A DNA stretch of 64,000 bases from Actinomadura sp. DC4 (GTDB taxonomy: Bacteria; Actinomycetota; Actinomycetes; Streptosporangiales; Streptosporangiaceae), in the NCBI RefSeq assembly GCF_030406325.1, contig NZ_JAUEQY010000004.1, positions 310,001 through 374,000 on the forward strand, read 5' to 3'. Under the pieces are notes generated by a model. The model made no database searches. It was not told where the DNA came from and was given only the letters and a program-made list of their open reading frames with translations. Position numbers and translations under genes: made by a program. This document shows, one piece after another, positions 23,823 through 32,324 of the stretch (within the stretch, counting starts at the first letter, position 1; the number at the start of each line of letters is the position of its first letter).

Positions 23823-24437
23823 ATGGCGGTGGCAGAACTCTTGCGTGAGAGGGGAGAGACGGTGCGGGACGCCGGCATCGCCTGGACACCCCCGACGTGG
23901 GACGAGATCGTCCGCGAACACTCCACCCGCGTCTACCGCCTGGCCTTCCGTCTCACGGGCAACCCGCACGACGCCGAGGACCTCACGCAGGAGGTCTTCG
24001 TCCGCGTGTTCCGGTCGCTGGCCAACTACCAGCCCGGCACCTTCGAGGGCTGGCTGCACCGCATCACCACCAACCTCTTCCTCGACCAGGCGCGCCGCCG
24101 TCAGCGCATCCGGTTCGAGGGCCTGGCCGACGACGCCGCCGAGCGGCTCCATGGCCACGAGCCCACGCCCGCGCAGGCCTACGACGACAAGAAGCTCGAC
24201 GCCGACGTGCAGGCGGCGCTCGACGGCCTGGCGCCGGACTACCGCGCGGTCGTCGTGCTCTGCGACATCGAGGGCCTGTCCTATGAGGAGATCGCGGCGA
24301 CCGTCGGGGTGAAGCTCGGCACCGTCCGCAGCCGCATCCACCGCGGCAGGGCGCAACTGCGCGCCGCGCTCGAACACCGCGGCCCCCGCCGGCGCACCGC
24401 GGCAGGTCCCACAGAGGCCACGGGGGAGGCCGTATGA
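23823..24437 (+). CDS. sigE: ECF sigma factor, SigE type
   Basis: A 204-residue ECF sigma factor. Region 2 (about 30-95) includes [20 protein letters not shown] and the -10 recognition helix [19 protein letters not shown]. Region 4 (about 130-185) includes [19 protein letters not shown] and the helix-turn-helix [20 protein letters not shown]. It redirects RNA polymerase to envelope-stress promoters. The gene is followed by a zinc anti-sigma gene, an RseB-like gene, htrA and tatB, the SigE arrangement of mycobacteria. ATG 23823 has AAGGAAG upstream, but GTG 23862 after AGAGGGGAG is an alternative giving a 191-residue protein. Confidence 0.93.
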   Translation: MAVAELLRERGETVRDAGIAWTPPTWDEIVREHSTRVYRLAFRLTGNPHDAEDLTQEVFVRVFRSLANYQPGTFEGWLHRITTNLFLDQARRRQRIRFEGLADDAAERLHGHEPTPAQAYDDKKLDADVQAALDGLAPDYRAVVVLCDIEGLSYEEIAATVGVKLGTVRSRIHRGRAQLRAALEHRGPRRRTAAGPTEATGEAV

Positions 24438-24532
24438 CCGAAGCGAGCGACACCGCGGCGAAGAAGGCCATGACCGAGCGGAGCAAGCGATCCGGCGAGT
24501 ACGGCATGGGGTCGACGAAGGAGGTTCCATGA
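24434..24532 (+). CDS. 32-codon ORF bridging sigE and the anti-sigma gene
   Basis: A short frame starting [20 protein letters not shown] begins with an ATG overlapping the sigE stop (ATGA) and ends with a TGA overlapping the anti-sigma ATG (again ATGA). It therefore links the two genes by translational coupling at both ends. The product would be small, basic and hydrophilic with no known family. GAAGGAGG near its end is the ribosome site of the anti-sigma gene. It may be a real leader peptide that sets the sigma/anti-sigma ratio, or a chance frame. Confidence 0.35.
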   Translation: MTEASDTAAKKAMTERSKRSGEYGMGSTKEVP

Positions 24533-25062
24533 CCCATCTCGGAGAACGTCTCACCGCCCTCGTCGACGGCGAGCTGGGTCACGACGAGCGCGACCGCGCC
24601 CTCAACCACCTCGCCGCCTGCGACGAGTGCCGGGCCGAAGCCGACGCGCTGCGCACGCTCAAGCGGCGCCTTCGCGCCATGGGCGACGCGCTGCCGGCCG
24701 AGAGCCTCCTCGAACGCCTTACGGCGATGGGAGAGCCGGGCGGCCCGCTGCCCCCGGTCGTCCGCCGCCTGCCCGGCCACACCCGCGTACCGGCCGCCAC
24801 ACGACCGCGCGACACCCGTCCCGCACGGCGTGCCGCCACGTCACGCCGCCGCATGCCGCGCGGCCGTTATCTGCTCGCCGGGGCCGCGACCCTGGCCGTA
24901 CTCGGCGTCGGCTCCGCCGCCTTCGCCGCGGGCTCGGAGCCGCGCTCACTGCCGCGTGTGGCGCCGTCGATCGAGCAGTTCGCCGTCGAGCACGCGCTGA
25001 CCTCGGGCGACGTCCCCCTCACCGACCCCAAGCCGGCAGAGAAGACCAGCGATAGCCCGTGA
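24529..25062 (+). CDS. Zinc-binding anti-sigma factor (RseA-like)
   Basis: A 177-residue membrane anti-sigma factor. The ZAS motif is H27-x3-C31-x2-C34 in NHLAACDEC with a further H3; this region binds and silences SigE and can respond to oxidation. A Pro/Arg-rich linker follows (about 80-110), then one membrane span at about 119-140 (LLAGAATLAVLGVGSAAF) and a 35-residue outer segment. GGAGG precedes the ATG. The next gene overlaps by four bases (GTGA). It corresponds in order to RseA (Rv1222), though the outer segment suggests regulated release by proteolysis. Confidence 0.88.
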   Translation: MTHLGERLTALVDGELGHDERDRALNHLAACDECRAEADALRTLKRRLRAMGDALPAESLLERLTAMGEPGGPLPPVVRRLPGHTRVPAATRPRDTRPARRAATSRRRMPRGRYLLAGAATLAVLGVGSAAFAAGSEPRSLPRVAPSIEQFAVEHALTSGDVPLTDPKPAEKTSDSP

Positions 25063-26129
25063 CGGAACGGACCTCACGCAACTCGTGGATGGCGGGCGGC
25101 ATCGCCGCCGCGCTCCTCATGCTCTGGTTCGTGACGACGGGCGACACGGCGAGCGGCGCGCGGCTGCGGTCCGACCCCGAGGCGCTGCGGCTGCTCCGCA
25201 ACGCCGAGAGCGCCGCCCGCACGACCTCCTACGAGGGCACGCAGTTCATCACCGCGTGGAGCCGCAGCGGGATGGCGACCACGTCGCTGGTCAAGGTGGA
25301 GCACGTCCCCGGCGACGGCACCCGCATGCGGGTGCAGAGCACGACCGCGGACCAGGGCGGCCAGATGTTCGAGGCCGACGACTCCCAGCACACCGGCGGG
25401 CTCACCGGCTACACGCCGAAGATGCTCGACCTCCTCGCGCGCAACTACGCGGTGGTCCGCGCCGGGCAGGGCGAGGTGTCCGGCCGTCCCACCTCGGTGA
25501 TCGAGGCGCGGCGCGCCGACGGCACCGCGGCCGGCCGGTTCCACATCGACCGGGAGACCGGGCTGATGCTCCGGCGCGAGCTGCTCGACCAGCAGGGCCG
25601 CGAGGTCAACCTCACGTTCTTCACCGAGATCCGGCCGTCGGTGCCCAAGGCGCGGGTCGTGGCCGCGGTGGCGCCGCGTACGGTCGAGATGCCCTGGGCG
25701 CACCAGCTCGCCGGCGCCGACCTCGGCTCGCTGCGCTATCACGGCTGGCCCGTGCAGTCCGGCCTGCCCGACCGGCTCAGCCTGTACGACGCCCGGCAGC
25801 TCGACGGCGACGGCCCGGTCGTGCACCTCAGCTACTCCGACGGCCTGTCGGTGGTGTCGGTCTTCGTGCAGCGCGGCACGCTCGACGCGAGCAGCGTCGC
25901 GCACTGGCGCAAGGCGACCCGCGGCGGCCGTACGGTCTACCTCCGCGACACGGTGCAGCAGCGCGCGATGTGGGCCAGCCGGGGCTATGTCTTCACGGTT
26001 CTGGCCGACGCCCCGCCGCCCGTGGTGGACAACGCGGTGGCCGCGCTGCCCCACGGCGGCACCGGATTCTGGGAACGTCTGGGACGGGGGATGAATCGTC
26101 TTACGTCCTGGGCCAACCCATTTGACTGA
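25059..26129 (+). CDS. MucB/RseB-like sigma-E regulatory protein
   Basis: A 356-residue exported or membrane-anchored protein with one N-terminal hydrophobic segment (about 12-30). The outer part has two subdomains: a lipoprotein-carrier-like sheet at about 45-200 (SYEGTQFITAW, VSGRPTSVIEARRADG, FHIDRETGLMLRREL) and a C-terminal part at about 210-340 (LSYSDGLSVVSVFVQRG). This is the MucB/RseB architecture, which senses envelope damage and controls access to the anti-sigma factor. GTG 25059 overlaps the anti-sigma stop, giving a coupled sigE pathway operon. Confidence 0.85.
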   Translation: MTERTSRNSWMAGGIAAALLMLWFVTTGDTASGARLRSDPEALRLLRNAESAARTTSYEGTQFITAWSRSGMATTSLVKVEHVPGDGTRMRVQSTTADQGGQMFEADDSQHTGGLTGYTPKMLDLLARNYAVVRAGQGEVSGRPTSVIEARRADGTAAGRFHIDRETGLMLRRELLDQQGREVNLTFFTEIRPSVPKARVVAAVAPRTVEMPWAHQLAGADLGSLRYHGWPVQSGLPDRLSLYDARQLDGDGPVVHLSYSDGLSVVSVFVQRGTLDASSVAHWRKATRGGRTVYLRDTVQQRAMWASRGYVFTVLADAPPPVVDNAVAALPHGGTGFWERLGRGMNRLTSWANPFD

Positions 26130-26297
26130 TCTGCAAAGATCCCGTTGGCTGGGATGCTCAGATCGACTCGTCCATGGGGGATGGAGCGTGAACCGACGGT
26201 TTTCACCGTCAAGGTCGCTTATGCTCGCCACATACCTGGTGCGCCATTGTGGGGGCGACGACGACAGGTTCATGCGCGGTCCGCAAGGAGTCAGGCA

Positions 26298-27818
26298 ATG
26301 ACGGAAGACAGCCGCGCGCCCGGGGGTCCACCGCAGGACGACCGGCGCACGCGAGAGCCGGAGACGGGCTACGCCGGGGCGTCTCAGGACCAGCCCTTCG
26401 CCTCCGGTCCGCCGCCGGGCATGGCGCCGCCTGACAACGGCTCGTCATCGCCGTACGCCACGCCGCCCGACAACGGGTCGGCCTCGCCGTACGGCCCCCG
26501 ATCCGACGCGCCGCCGCGGCCCGCCTTCACGCCGCACCAGCACTACGAGCAGCAGTACGGCCAGCGGCAGCAGCAACCGCAGCAGCGTCCCGCGTACACG
26601 GGCTGGAACACCCAGCCGCCCCCGCACCAGCAGACGGCCGCCGGCGGCTATCCCGGAGGACCGGGCCCCAACTGGGCGCCCGTGCCCTCTCCGGAGCCGA
26701 GACAGCGCCGTGGCCCCTCCACCGGCGTGTTCCTCATCGTCGCCGTCGTGGTCGCCCTGCTGGCCGGCGCGCTCGGCGCGGGCATCGGCGTCATGGCGAG
26801 TGGTGACAAGACCGGCAGCGTCGACCTCGGCGGCGGCGCCAACTCCACGGGCAGCAAGAACCGCGACCCGGGCTCCATCGCCGGCATCGCCCAGCGCCTG
26901 GTTCCCAGCGTTGTGATGATCAAGGTCTCGAACGGCACCGAGGGCGGCGCCGGCACCGGCTTCATCGTGCACGGCGGCTACATCGTGACCAACAACCACG
27001 TGGTCGCCCCGGCCGTCAACGGCGGCAACATGCAGGTCGTCTTCAACGACGGCAAGACCACCACCGCCACCATCGTCGGGCACGACCCGACCTCCGACAT
27101 CGCGGTGATCAAGCCCGGCACCCTCGGCGGCCGCAAGTCGCTCACGCTCGGCAACTCCGACGACCTCGCGGTCGGCGACCCCGTGATCGCCATCGGCTCG
27201 CCGCTCGGCCTGGCCGGCACCGTCACGACGGGCATCGTCAGCGCGCTCAACCGGCCGGTCAGCACCAGCGGGGAGGGCGGCGAGTCCGCCTTCATCAACG
27301 CGGTGCAGACCGACGCGGCGATCAACCCCGGCAACTCCGGAGGCCCGCTCGTCGACGCCAAGGGCCAGGTCATCGGGGTCAACTCCGCGATCGCCACGCT
27401 CGGCAGCCAGACGCTCGGCAGCGACAAGCAGCAGAGCGGCAGCATCGGCCTCGGCTTCGCGATCCCGAGCAACCAGGTCAAGCGGGTCGCCGAACAGCTG
27501 ATCAGCGGCGGCAAGGCCACCCACCCGATCATCGGCGCCTGCCTCGACATGTCCTACCAGGGCGGCGGCGCCCGGATCGCCACGGACGGCTCCCAGTCGA
27601 CCTGCAAGGGCGGCACGATCGTGGCGGGCGGCCCGGCGCAGAAGGCCGGCCTGAAGGCCGGCGACATCATCACCTCCTTCGACGGCAAGACGATCACCGG
27701 GTCGGACGAGCTGATCATGGCCATCCGCGCCAAGGCCCCGGGCCAGCGCGTGCAGATCGCCTACACGCGGGGCGCGCAGCACGCGACGACCGTGCTCACA
27801 CTGGGCGCGGGCAACTGA
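26298..27818 (+). CDS. HtrA/DegP-family membrane serine protease
   Basis: A 506-residue protease, active outside the membrane in quality control or stress signalling. The first 140 residues are a cytosolic Pro/Gln/Gly-rich, disordered segment; a membrane span follows at about 142-165 (VFLIVAVVVALLAGALG). The trypsin-like domain has H234 in TNNHVV, D267 in SDIAVI and S347 in GNSGGPL. A single PDZ domain lies at about 400-500 (AQKAGLKAGDIITSFDG). ATG 26298 has AAGGAG seven bases before it. The long gap from the RseB-like gene suggests its own promoter. It matches the position of HtrA (Rv1223). Confidence 0.94.
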   Translation: MTEDSRAPGGPPQDDRRTREPETGYAGASQDQPFASGPPPGMAPPDNGSSSPYATPPDNGSASPYGPRSDAPPRPAFTPHQHYEQQYGQRQQQPQQRPAYTGWNTQPPPHQQTAAGGYPGGPGPNWAPVPSPEPRQRRGPSTGVFLIVAVVVALLAGALGAGIGVMASGDKTGSVDLGGGANSTGSKNRDPGSIAGIAQRLVPSVVMIKVSNGTEGGAGTGFIVHGGYIVTNNHVVAPAVNGGNMQVVFNDGKTTTATIVGHDPTSDIAVIKPGTLGGRKSLTLGNSDDLAVGDPVIAIGSPLGLAGTVTTGIVSALNRPVSTSGEGGESAFINAVQTDAAINPGNSGGPLVDAKGQVIGVNSAIATLGSQTLGSDKQQSGSIGLGFAIPSNQVKRVAEQLISGGKATHPIIGACLDMSYQGGGARIATDGSQSTCKGGTIVAGGPAQKAGLKAGDIITSFDGKTITGSDELIMAIRAKAPGQRVQIAYTRGAQHATTVLTLGAGN

Positions 27819-27915
27819 CGCGCCCGCCTCCCCGGCGACGGGTGAGGCGGAGCGCGGTTAAGCTGGCATCGGCGGCCTCGGTGAACGGGGCCGCGGGCCA
27901 CCAGTGGAGGATCGG

Positions 27916-28242
27916 GTGTTCGACGTAGGACTCGGTGAGGCACTGCTCCTCGTCGTGCTTGCCCTGGTCATCTTCGGTCCCGACCAGTTGCCGAAGGTCG
28001 CCTCCCAGGCGGGGCGGGCGCTGCGGCAGCTACGGACGATGGCCAACAGCGCCAAGGAGGATCTGCGCGACGGCCTGGGCCCGGAGTTCGCCGACTTCGA
28101 CGTCGCCGACCTCAATCCGCGCCGGTTCGTCCGCAAGCACCTGCTCGACGACATGGACGACTTCGACGAGCCGTCGGTCATGACGGAGGATCCGCTGCTG
28201 CCCTTCGGCGAGCGCCCGCCGTACGATACCGAGGCGACCTGA
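27916..28242 (+). CDS. tatB: Sec-independent translocase subunit TatB
   Basis: A 108-residue Tat component with the typical start FDVGLGEALLLVVLALVIFG, then PDQLPK and an amphipathic helix (RALRQLRTMANSAKEDLRDG) and an acidic tail. TatB receives twin-arginine substrates together with TatC. GTG 27916 is the start, with GGAGG six bases upstream. Its placement after htrA follows the mycobacterial order. The amidase at 10.9 kb is a probable client. Confidence 0.92.
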   Translation: MFDVGLGEALLLVVLALVIFGPDQLPKVASQAGRALRQLRTMANSAKEDLRDGLGPEFADFDVADLNPRRFVRKHLLDDMDDFDEPSVMTEDPLLPFGERPPYDTEAT

Positions 28243-28245
28243 GCC

Positions 28246-29043
28246 TCACCGGCTCGTCGCGGGCGGGCGGTACACCCGGATCCAGTCGACCTGCATCGTG
28301 ATCTTGTCCGGCGTGTGCGACGTGCGGCGGAAACCGCTGCGCATCTCGTTGCGCAGATAGAGCTGCATCTGGGACCGCCTCGGGACGAAGGACCCCTTGT
28401 ACGTCCAGGTCTTCTTGCCGTCGGTCCAGAACGTCACGTGGTCCGGAAGCCAGTCGACGGCCACGGTGTGCCACTTGGTGAAGTCGGTGTGGATGGTGCG
28501 CTGGACCTGCCGGTCGTCCGGTCCGTGGTGGATGAACAGGCCCCCGCTGCGGCGGTCGGCGCCGAGGATCTCGGCGAAGTCGATCTCGGCGTACTCCGGG
28601 TGGCCCATGGTCAGCGGCCACAGGAACGCGGTGGCGGAGTAGCCGGCGCCCGGGTCGGACCGCAGGCGGGCCTCCCAGCGTCCGTAGGTCTGGGCGAGGT
28701 CGGAGATGACGCCCGCGCCCTGGTCCTTGCCGTCGTACAGGCCGCCCACGAGGGTGAGCTGCCCGCCGGAGACGTGGGTGCCGGCGGCGACGCCGCGGTG
28801 GGAGGACGCGTCCGGGGCCTGGTAGACCTGCCACTTGCGCGTGTCGAGCCGGGTGCCGCCGAAGTCGTCCGACAGCACGGGCGCGCCCCAGATCTTGGAG
28901 TATCCGGCCGGCTTGCCACCCCCGTGACCGCCGTTTCCGCTCTGCGTTACGTGTGAAGAATGACCGCTACATCCGCCTGTGCCGGCCGCGACCGCCAGCG
29001 TCACCGCGGCCGCGGCCCCCCGTATGACCCCGTCGAATGCCAT
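28246..29043 (-). CDS. GH16 glycoside hydrolase lipoprotein
   Basis: A 265-residue exported hydrolase with an N-terminal lipoprotein signal and lipobox ending at C25 (GTGGC). A Gly/His-rich linker follows, then the GH16 jelly roll from about 55. The catalytic motif is E153-I-D155-F-A-E158 in YAEIDFAEIL: nucleophile E153 and acid/base E158. The family cleaves beta-1,3 or beta-1,3-1,4 glucans and related galactans; the substrate is not resolved here. It sits on the opposite strand between tatB and mrp, ending four bases from the tatB stop, and seems an insertion relative to the mycobacterial order. Confidence 0.9.
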   Translation of the reverse strand: MAFDGVIRGAAAAVTLAVAAGTGGCSGHSSHVTQSGNGGHGGGKPAGYSKIWGAPVLSDDFGGTRLDTRKWQVYQAPDASSHRGVAAGTHVSGGQLTLVGGLYDGKDQGAGVISDLAQTYGRWEARLRSDPGAGYSATAFLWPLTMGHPEYAEIDFAEILGADRRSGGLFIHHGPDDRQVQRTIHTDFTKWHTVAVDWLPDHVTFWTDGKKTWTYKGSFVPRRSQMQLYLRNEMRSGFRRTSHTPDKITMQVDWIRVYRPPATSR

Positions 29044-29100
29044 ACGTCCACGTAATCATGCCGTTGCTCCGCGTCAAGCGGAAACACGCCCTCGCGTTGG

Positions 29101-30237
29101 TCAACCGCGATTCGGGCTGAGCCCAAGCTGCCGGCCGCGCAGGCTCTTGGCCCGCCCGGAGATCTTGTCGGCGATGCCGCGGAGCTCCTTGGAGGCGGGC
29201 GCGTCCGGGTCGTCCAGCACGATCGGGCGGCCCTCGTCGCCGCCCTCGCGCAGGCGTACGTCGATCGGCACCTGACCGAGCAGCGGGACGGAGGTGCCGA
29301 GCGTACGGGTGAGCGCGTCGGCCACGGCCTGGCCGCCGCCGGAGCCGAACACGTCGACCGGCTCGCCGCAGTGCGGGCACGGGAAGTAGGACATGTTCTC
29401 GATCACGCCGGCGACCGTCTGGTGGGTCTGCGCCGAGATCGCGCCCGCCCGCTCGGCCACCTCGGCGGCGGCCTGCTGCGGCGTGGTCACCACCAGGATC
29501 TCCGCCGACGGGAGCAGCTGGGCCACCGAGATGGCGATGTCGCCGGTGCCCGGGGGCAGGTCCATGAGGAGAACGTCGAGGTCGCCCCAGTAGACGTCGG
29601 CCAGGAACTGCTGCAGCGCCCGGTGCAGCATGGGCCCGCGCCACACGACCGGGGAGTTGCCCTCGGTGAACATGCCGATCGAGATGACCTTCACGCCGTG
29701 AGCGTTGGGCGGCATGATCATCTGCTCGACCTGGGTCGGCCGGCCGGTCACGCCGAGCATGCGCGGCACCGAGTGGCCGTAGATGTCGGCGTCGACCACG
29801 CCGACCTTGCGGCCCTGGGCGGCCAGCGCCGCGGCCAGGTTGACCGTCACCGAGGACTTGCCGACGCCGCCCTTGCCGCTCGCCACGGCGTACACGCGGG
29901 TCGTGGAGCTGGGCTTGGCGAAGGGGATCTCCTTCGCCGCCTGGCCGCCGCGGAGCTTGGTCTGCAGCGCCTGGCGCTGCTCCTCGCTCATGACGTCGAG
30001 GTCCACCTGCACACCCGCGACGCCGGGCAGGCGGGAGACGGCGGCGGTGACGTCACGCGTGATCGTGTCGCGCATCGGGCATCCCGCGACCGTCAGGAAC
30101 ACCCCTACGGTCACGCTGCCCTCGGGCGACACGTCGACGCCCTTGATCATGTCCAGCTCGGTGATGGGACGCCGGATCTCCGGGTCGTTCACCGTAGCGA
30201 GCGCCGCGTTCACCTGCTCGATCGTGGGGGAGGCCAT
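29101..30237 (-). CDS. mrp: Mrp/NBP35-family iron-sulfur carrier ATPase
   Basis: A 378-residue protein of the Mrp/ApbC family, which assembles or delivers Fe-S clusters. Residues 1-95 form the DUF59/MIP18-like domain (NDPEIRRPITELDMI, CPMRDTI). The deviant Walker A motif is SGKGGVGKSSVTVNLA near 120; the ATPase continues to DLPPGTGD near 222. The cluster-binding CxxC is in FPCPHCGEP near 285. ATG 30237 is the start although its ribosome site is weak. Position corresponds to Rv1229c. Confidence 0.94.
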   Translation of the reverse strand: MASPTIEQVNAALATVNDPEIRRPITELDMIKGVDVSPEGSVTVGVFLTVAGCPMRDTITRDVTAAVSRLPGVAGVQVDLDVMSEEQRQALQTKLRGGQAAKEIPFAKPSSTTRVYAVASGKGGVGKSSVTVNLAAALAAQGRKVGVVDADIYGHSVPRMLGVTGRPTQVEQMIMPPNAHGVKVISIGMFTEGNSPVVWRGPMLHRALQQFLADVYWGDLDVLLMDLPPGTGDIAISVAQLLPSAEILVVTTPQQAAAEVAERAGAISAQTHQTVAGVIENMSYFPCPHCGEPVDVFGSGGGQAVADALTRTLGTSVPLLGQVPIDVRLREGGDEGRPIVLDDPDAPASKELRGIADKISGRAKSLRGRQLGLSPNRG

Positions 30238-30307
30238 GTGCCCATGGTATTGAGCCGACAAGCGCCCGGCGAACTCATGTGCGCCGAGAACGCGGATGTC
30301 GCCAAGG

Positions 30308-30820
30308 TCACCCTTCCCGGCGGCGGTTCTCGAGCTCTTTCAGCAGGTGCTGGAGCTCGTCCCGGATCCAGTCACGGGTGGCGACGTCGGCCATCGCCAT
30401 GCGCAGGCCGGCCACCTCCCGGGTGAGGTACTCGGTGTCGGAGACGCTGCGCTCGTCCCGCGCGCGGTCGCCCTCGTACTGCACGCGGTCCCGGTCGTCC
30501 TGGCGGTTCTGGGCCAGCAGGATCAGCGGGGCCGCGTACGAGGCCTGCAGCGACAGCATGAGGGTCAAGAATATGAAGGGGTACGGGTCGAACCGCCAGC
30601 TCACGGGCGCGAGGATGTTCCAGGCGAACCACAGCAGGACGAACACCGTCATGTAGACGAGGAAACGGGCGGTGCCGAGGAAACGCGCGATGCGCTCGGA
30701 GAACTGCCCGAACGCCTCGGGGTCGTAGTACAGCCGGGGGACCAGTGCACGACGGATCTCCCGGGGCTGGTCGAGACGCCCCATGCGGCGGTCCCGCACC
30801 CGATCGAGGCCGGTGCTCAT
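30308..30820 (-). CDS. DUF1003 membrane protein
   Basis: A 170-residue protein with two membrane spans (about 50-70 and 82-103) and the DUF1003 signature: FGQFSERIARFLGTARFLVY, ILAPVSWRFDPYPFIFLTL and LLAQNRQDDRDR, followed by a cytosolic coiled coil. AAGGAAG precedes the ATG. Its start lies 14 bases after the MgtE-N/CBS gene on the same strand, so the two are an operon. DUF1003 proteins are of unknown function; the link to an MgtE-like domain hints at divalent cation handling, which is inference. Confidence 0.9.
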   Translation of the reverse strand: MSTGLDRVRDRRMGRLDQPREIRRALVPRLYYDPEAFGQFSERIARFLGTARFLVYMTVFVLLWFAWNILAPVSWRFDPYPFIFLTLMLSLQASYAAPLILLAQNRQDDRDRVQYEGDRARDERSVSDTEYLTREVAGLRMAMADVATRDWIRDELQHLLKELENRRREG

Positions 30821-30834
30821 ATCGCCACTTCCTT

Positions 30835-32223
30835 CTACTGGAGCGGGTCGCCGTTCTCGGCCGCGCGGGCCGCCTCGGCGTCGCGCAGGGCCTCTTCCTC
30901 TTCGTCGATCTCCGCGTCGGTCTCCATGACGCTCTCGCGCCAGTCGTCGGGCAGCAGGTGGTCGAGGACGTCGTCGACGGTCACCGCGCCGAGCAGGCGG
31001 CCGTTGACGTCCACGATCGGCACGGACACCAGGTTGTAGGTGGCCAGGTAGTTGGAGACCGCCTCGAGGGGGAGCCCGGGCCGCAGCGGGTCGAGCTCGG
31101 TGTCGCAGATCGCGCTGACGAGCGTGGGCGGCGGCTCGCGGAGCAACCGCTGGAAGTGGACCGTGCCGAGGTAGCGGCCGGTCGGCGTCTCGTTCGGCGC
31201 CCGGCAGACGTACACCTGCGCGGCCAGCGCGGGGTTCAGGTCGGGGTTGCGGATCTGCGCGAGGGCCTCGGCCACGGTCGCGTCCGGCGGGACGATCACC
31301 GGTTCGCTGGTCATCATGCCGCCCGCGGTGTTGTCGGCGTAGCTGAGCAGCCGGCGCAGCGGCGCGGCGTCCTCGGGCTGCATCAGCGCCAGCAGCCGCT
31401 CCCGCTGCTCCGACGGCAGCTCGCCGAGCAGGTCGGCCGCGTCGTCGGGGCCCATCTCCTCCAGGACGTCCGCGGCGCGGTCCAGCTCGAGCTTGCCGAG
31501 GATCTCCACCTGGTCGTCCTCGGGCAGCTCCTCCAGGACGTCGGCCAGGCGCCGGTCGTCGAGGGCCGCGGCCACCTCGGCGCGCCGCTTGGCCGACAGC
31601 TCGTGCACGACGTTGGCCAGGTCGGGCGCGCGCATCCGCTCGAACGCCGCGATCAGGCTGGCCGCTCCCTGCCCCTCCTCGGGCATGCCGAGACCGCTGA
31701 TCGCGGCCCACTCGACCACGAAGGTCTCGCCGCGCCGCCTCCGGAGGCTCAGCCGGGCGCCCGTGCCGCGTCCTCCGCCCGCCCACCGGTGCCCGTGCCC
31801 GGACAGGCCGCCGCCCGAACGGTGCACGGCCACCTTGGTGATCAGCCAGTCACGGCTGCGGGTCTGCTCCATGCCGAGGTCGATCACCACGACGTGGTCC
31901 CCCGAATCGGCCAGCTCGACCCGGCGGTCGAGCATCTCGCCGAGGGCGAGGGTCTCGGAGCCGCGCTTCTCGAACCGGCGCATGTTGATGCGGCCGTCGA
32001 AGATCACGGCGCCGGCGTCGATGTTGGTCACCCGGGTGATCGGCAGGAAGACGAGGCGGTGCGGGGGCACCTCGACCACGAGGCCGAGCACTCTTGGCGG
32101 TCGCGGCGGTGGCCGGAGTACGACGACGACGTCGCGCACGCGGCCGATCTGGTCCCCGGCGGGGTCGAACACCGCGATTCCGGCCAAGCGCGCAACGAAC
32201 ACCCGCGATGGCGTTGCGGTCAT
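30835..32223 (-). CDS. MgtE N-terminal and CBS-domain protein without a channel
   Basis: A 462-residue cytosolic protein. Residues 1-160 include a PRC-barrel-like part (VARLAGIAVFDPAGDQIGRV and a second copy region near 90-130). Residues about 190-300 are the MgtE_N superhelix (LADVLEELPEDDQVEILGKL, AADVLEEMGPDDAADLLGEL), and 305-430 two CBS repeats (MMTSEPVIVPPDATVAEAL, VSVPIVDVNGRLLGAVTVDD). The membrane channel domain of the Mg transporter is missing, so this is a regulatory or scaffold relative. It forms an operon with the DUF1003 protein, which does carry membrane spans. Confidence 0.88.
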   Translation of the reverse strand: MTATPSRVFVARLAGIAVFDPAGDQIGRVRDVVVVLRPPPRPPRVLGLVVEVPPHRLVFLPITRVTNIDAGAVIFDGRINMRRFEKRGSETLALGEMLDRRVELADSGDHVVVIDLGMEQTRSRDWLITKVAVHRSGGGLSGHGHRWAGGGRGTGARLSLRRRRGETFVVEWAAISGLGMPEEGQGAASLIAAFERMRAPDLANVVHELSAKRRAEVAAALDDRRLADVLEELPEDDQVEILGKLELDRAADVLEEMGPDDAADLLGELPSEQRERLLALMQPEDAAPLRRLLSYADNTAGGMMTSEPVIVPPDATVAEALAQIRNPDLNPALAAQVYVCRAPNETPTGRYLGTVHFQRLLREPPPTLVSAICDTELDPLRPGLPLEAVSNYLATYNLVSVPIVDVNGRLLGAVTVDDVLDHLLPDDWRESVMETDAEIDEEEEALRDAEAARAAENGDPLQ

Positions 32224-32324
32224 GCTCGAAGGCTACCGATGCGCGTGCGGTCTCCCGGTCAAGCGTGATCTATACCGCCCCCGCCGGAGGATGACACGAT
32301 GGAAACAGACCGACGGGGGAGCGC

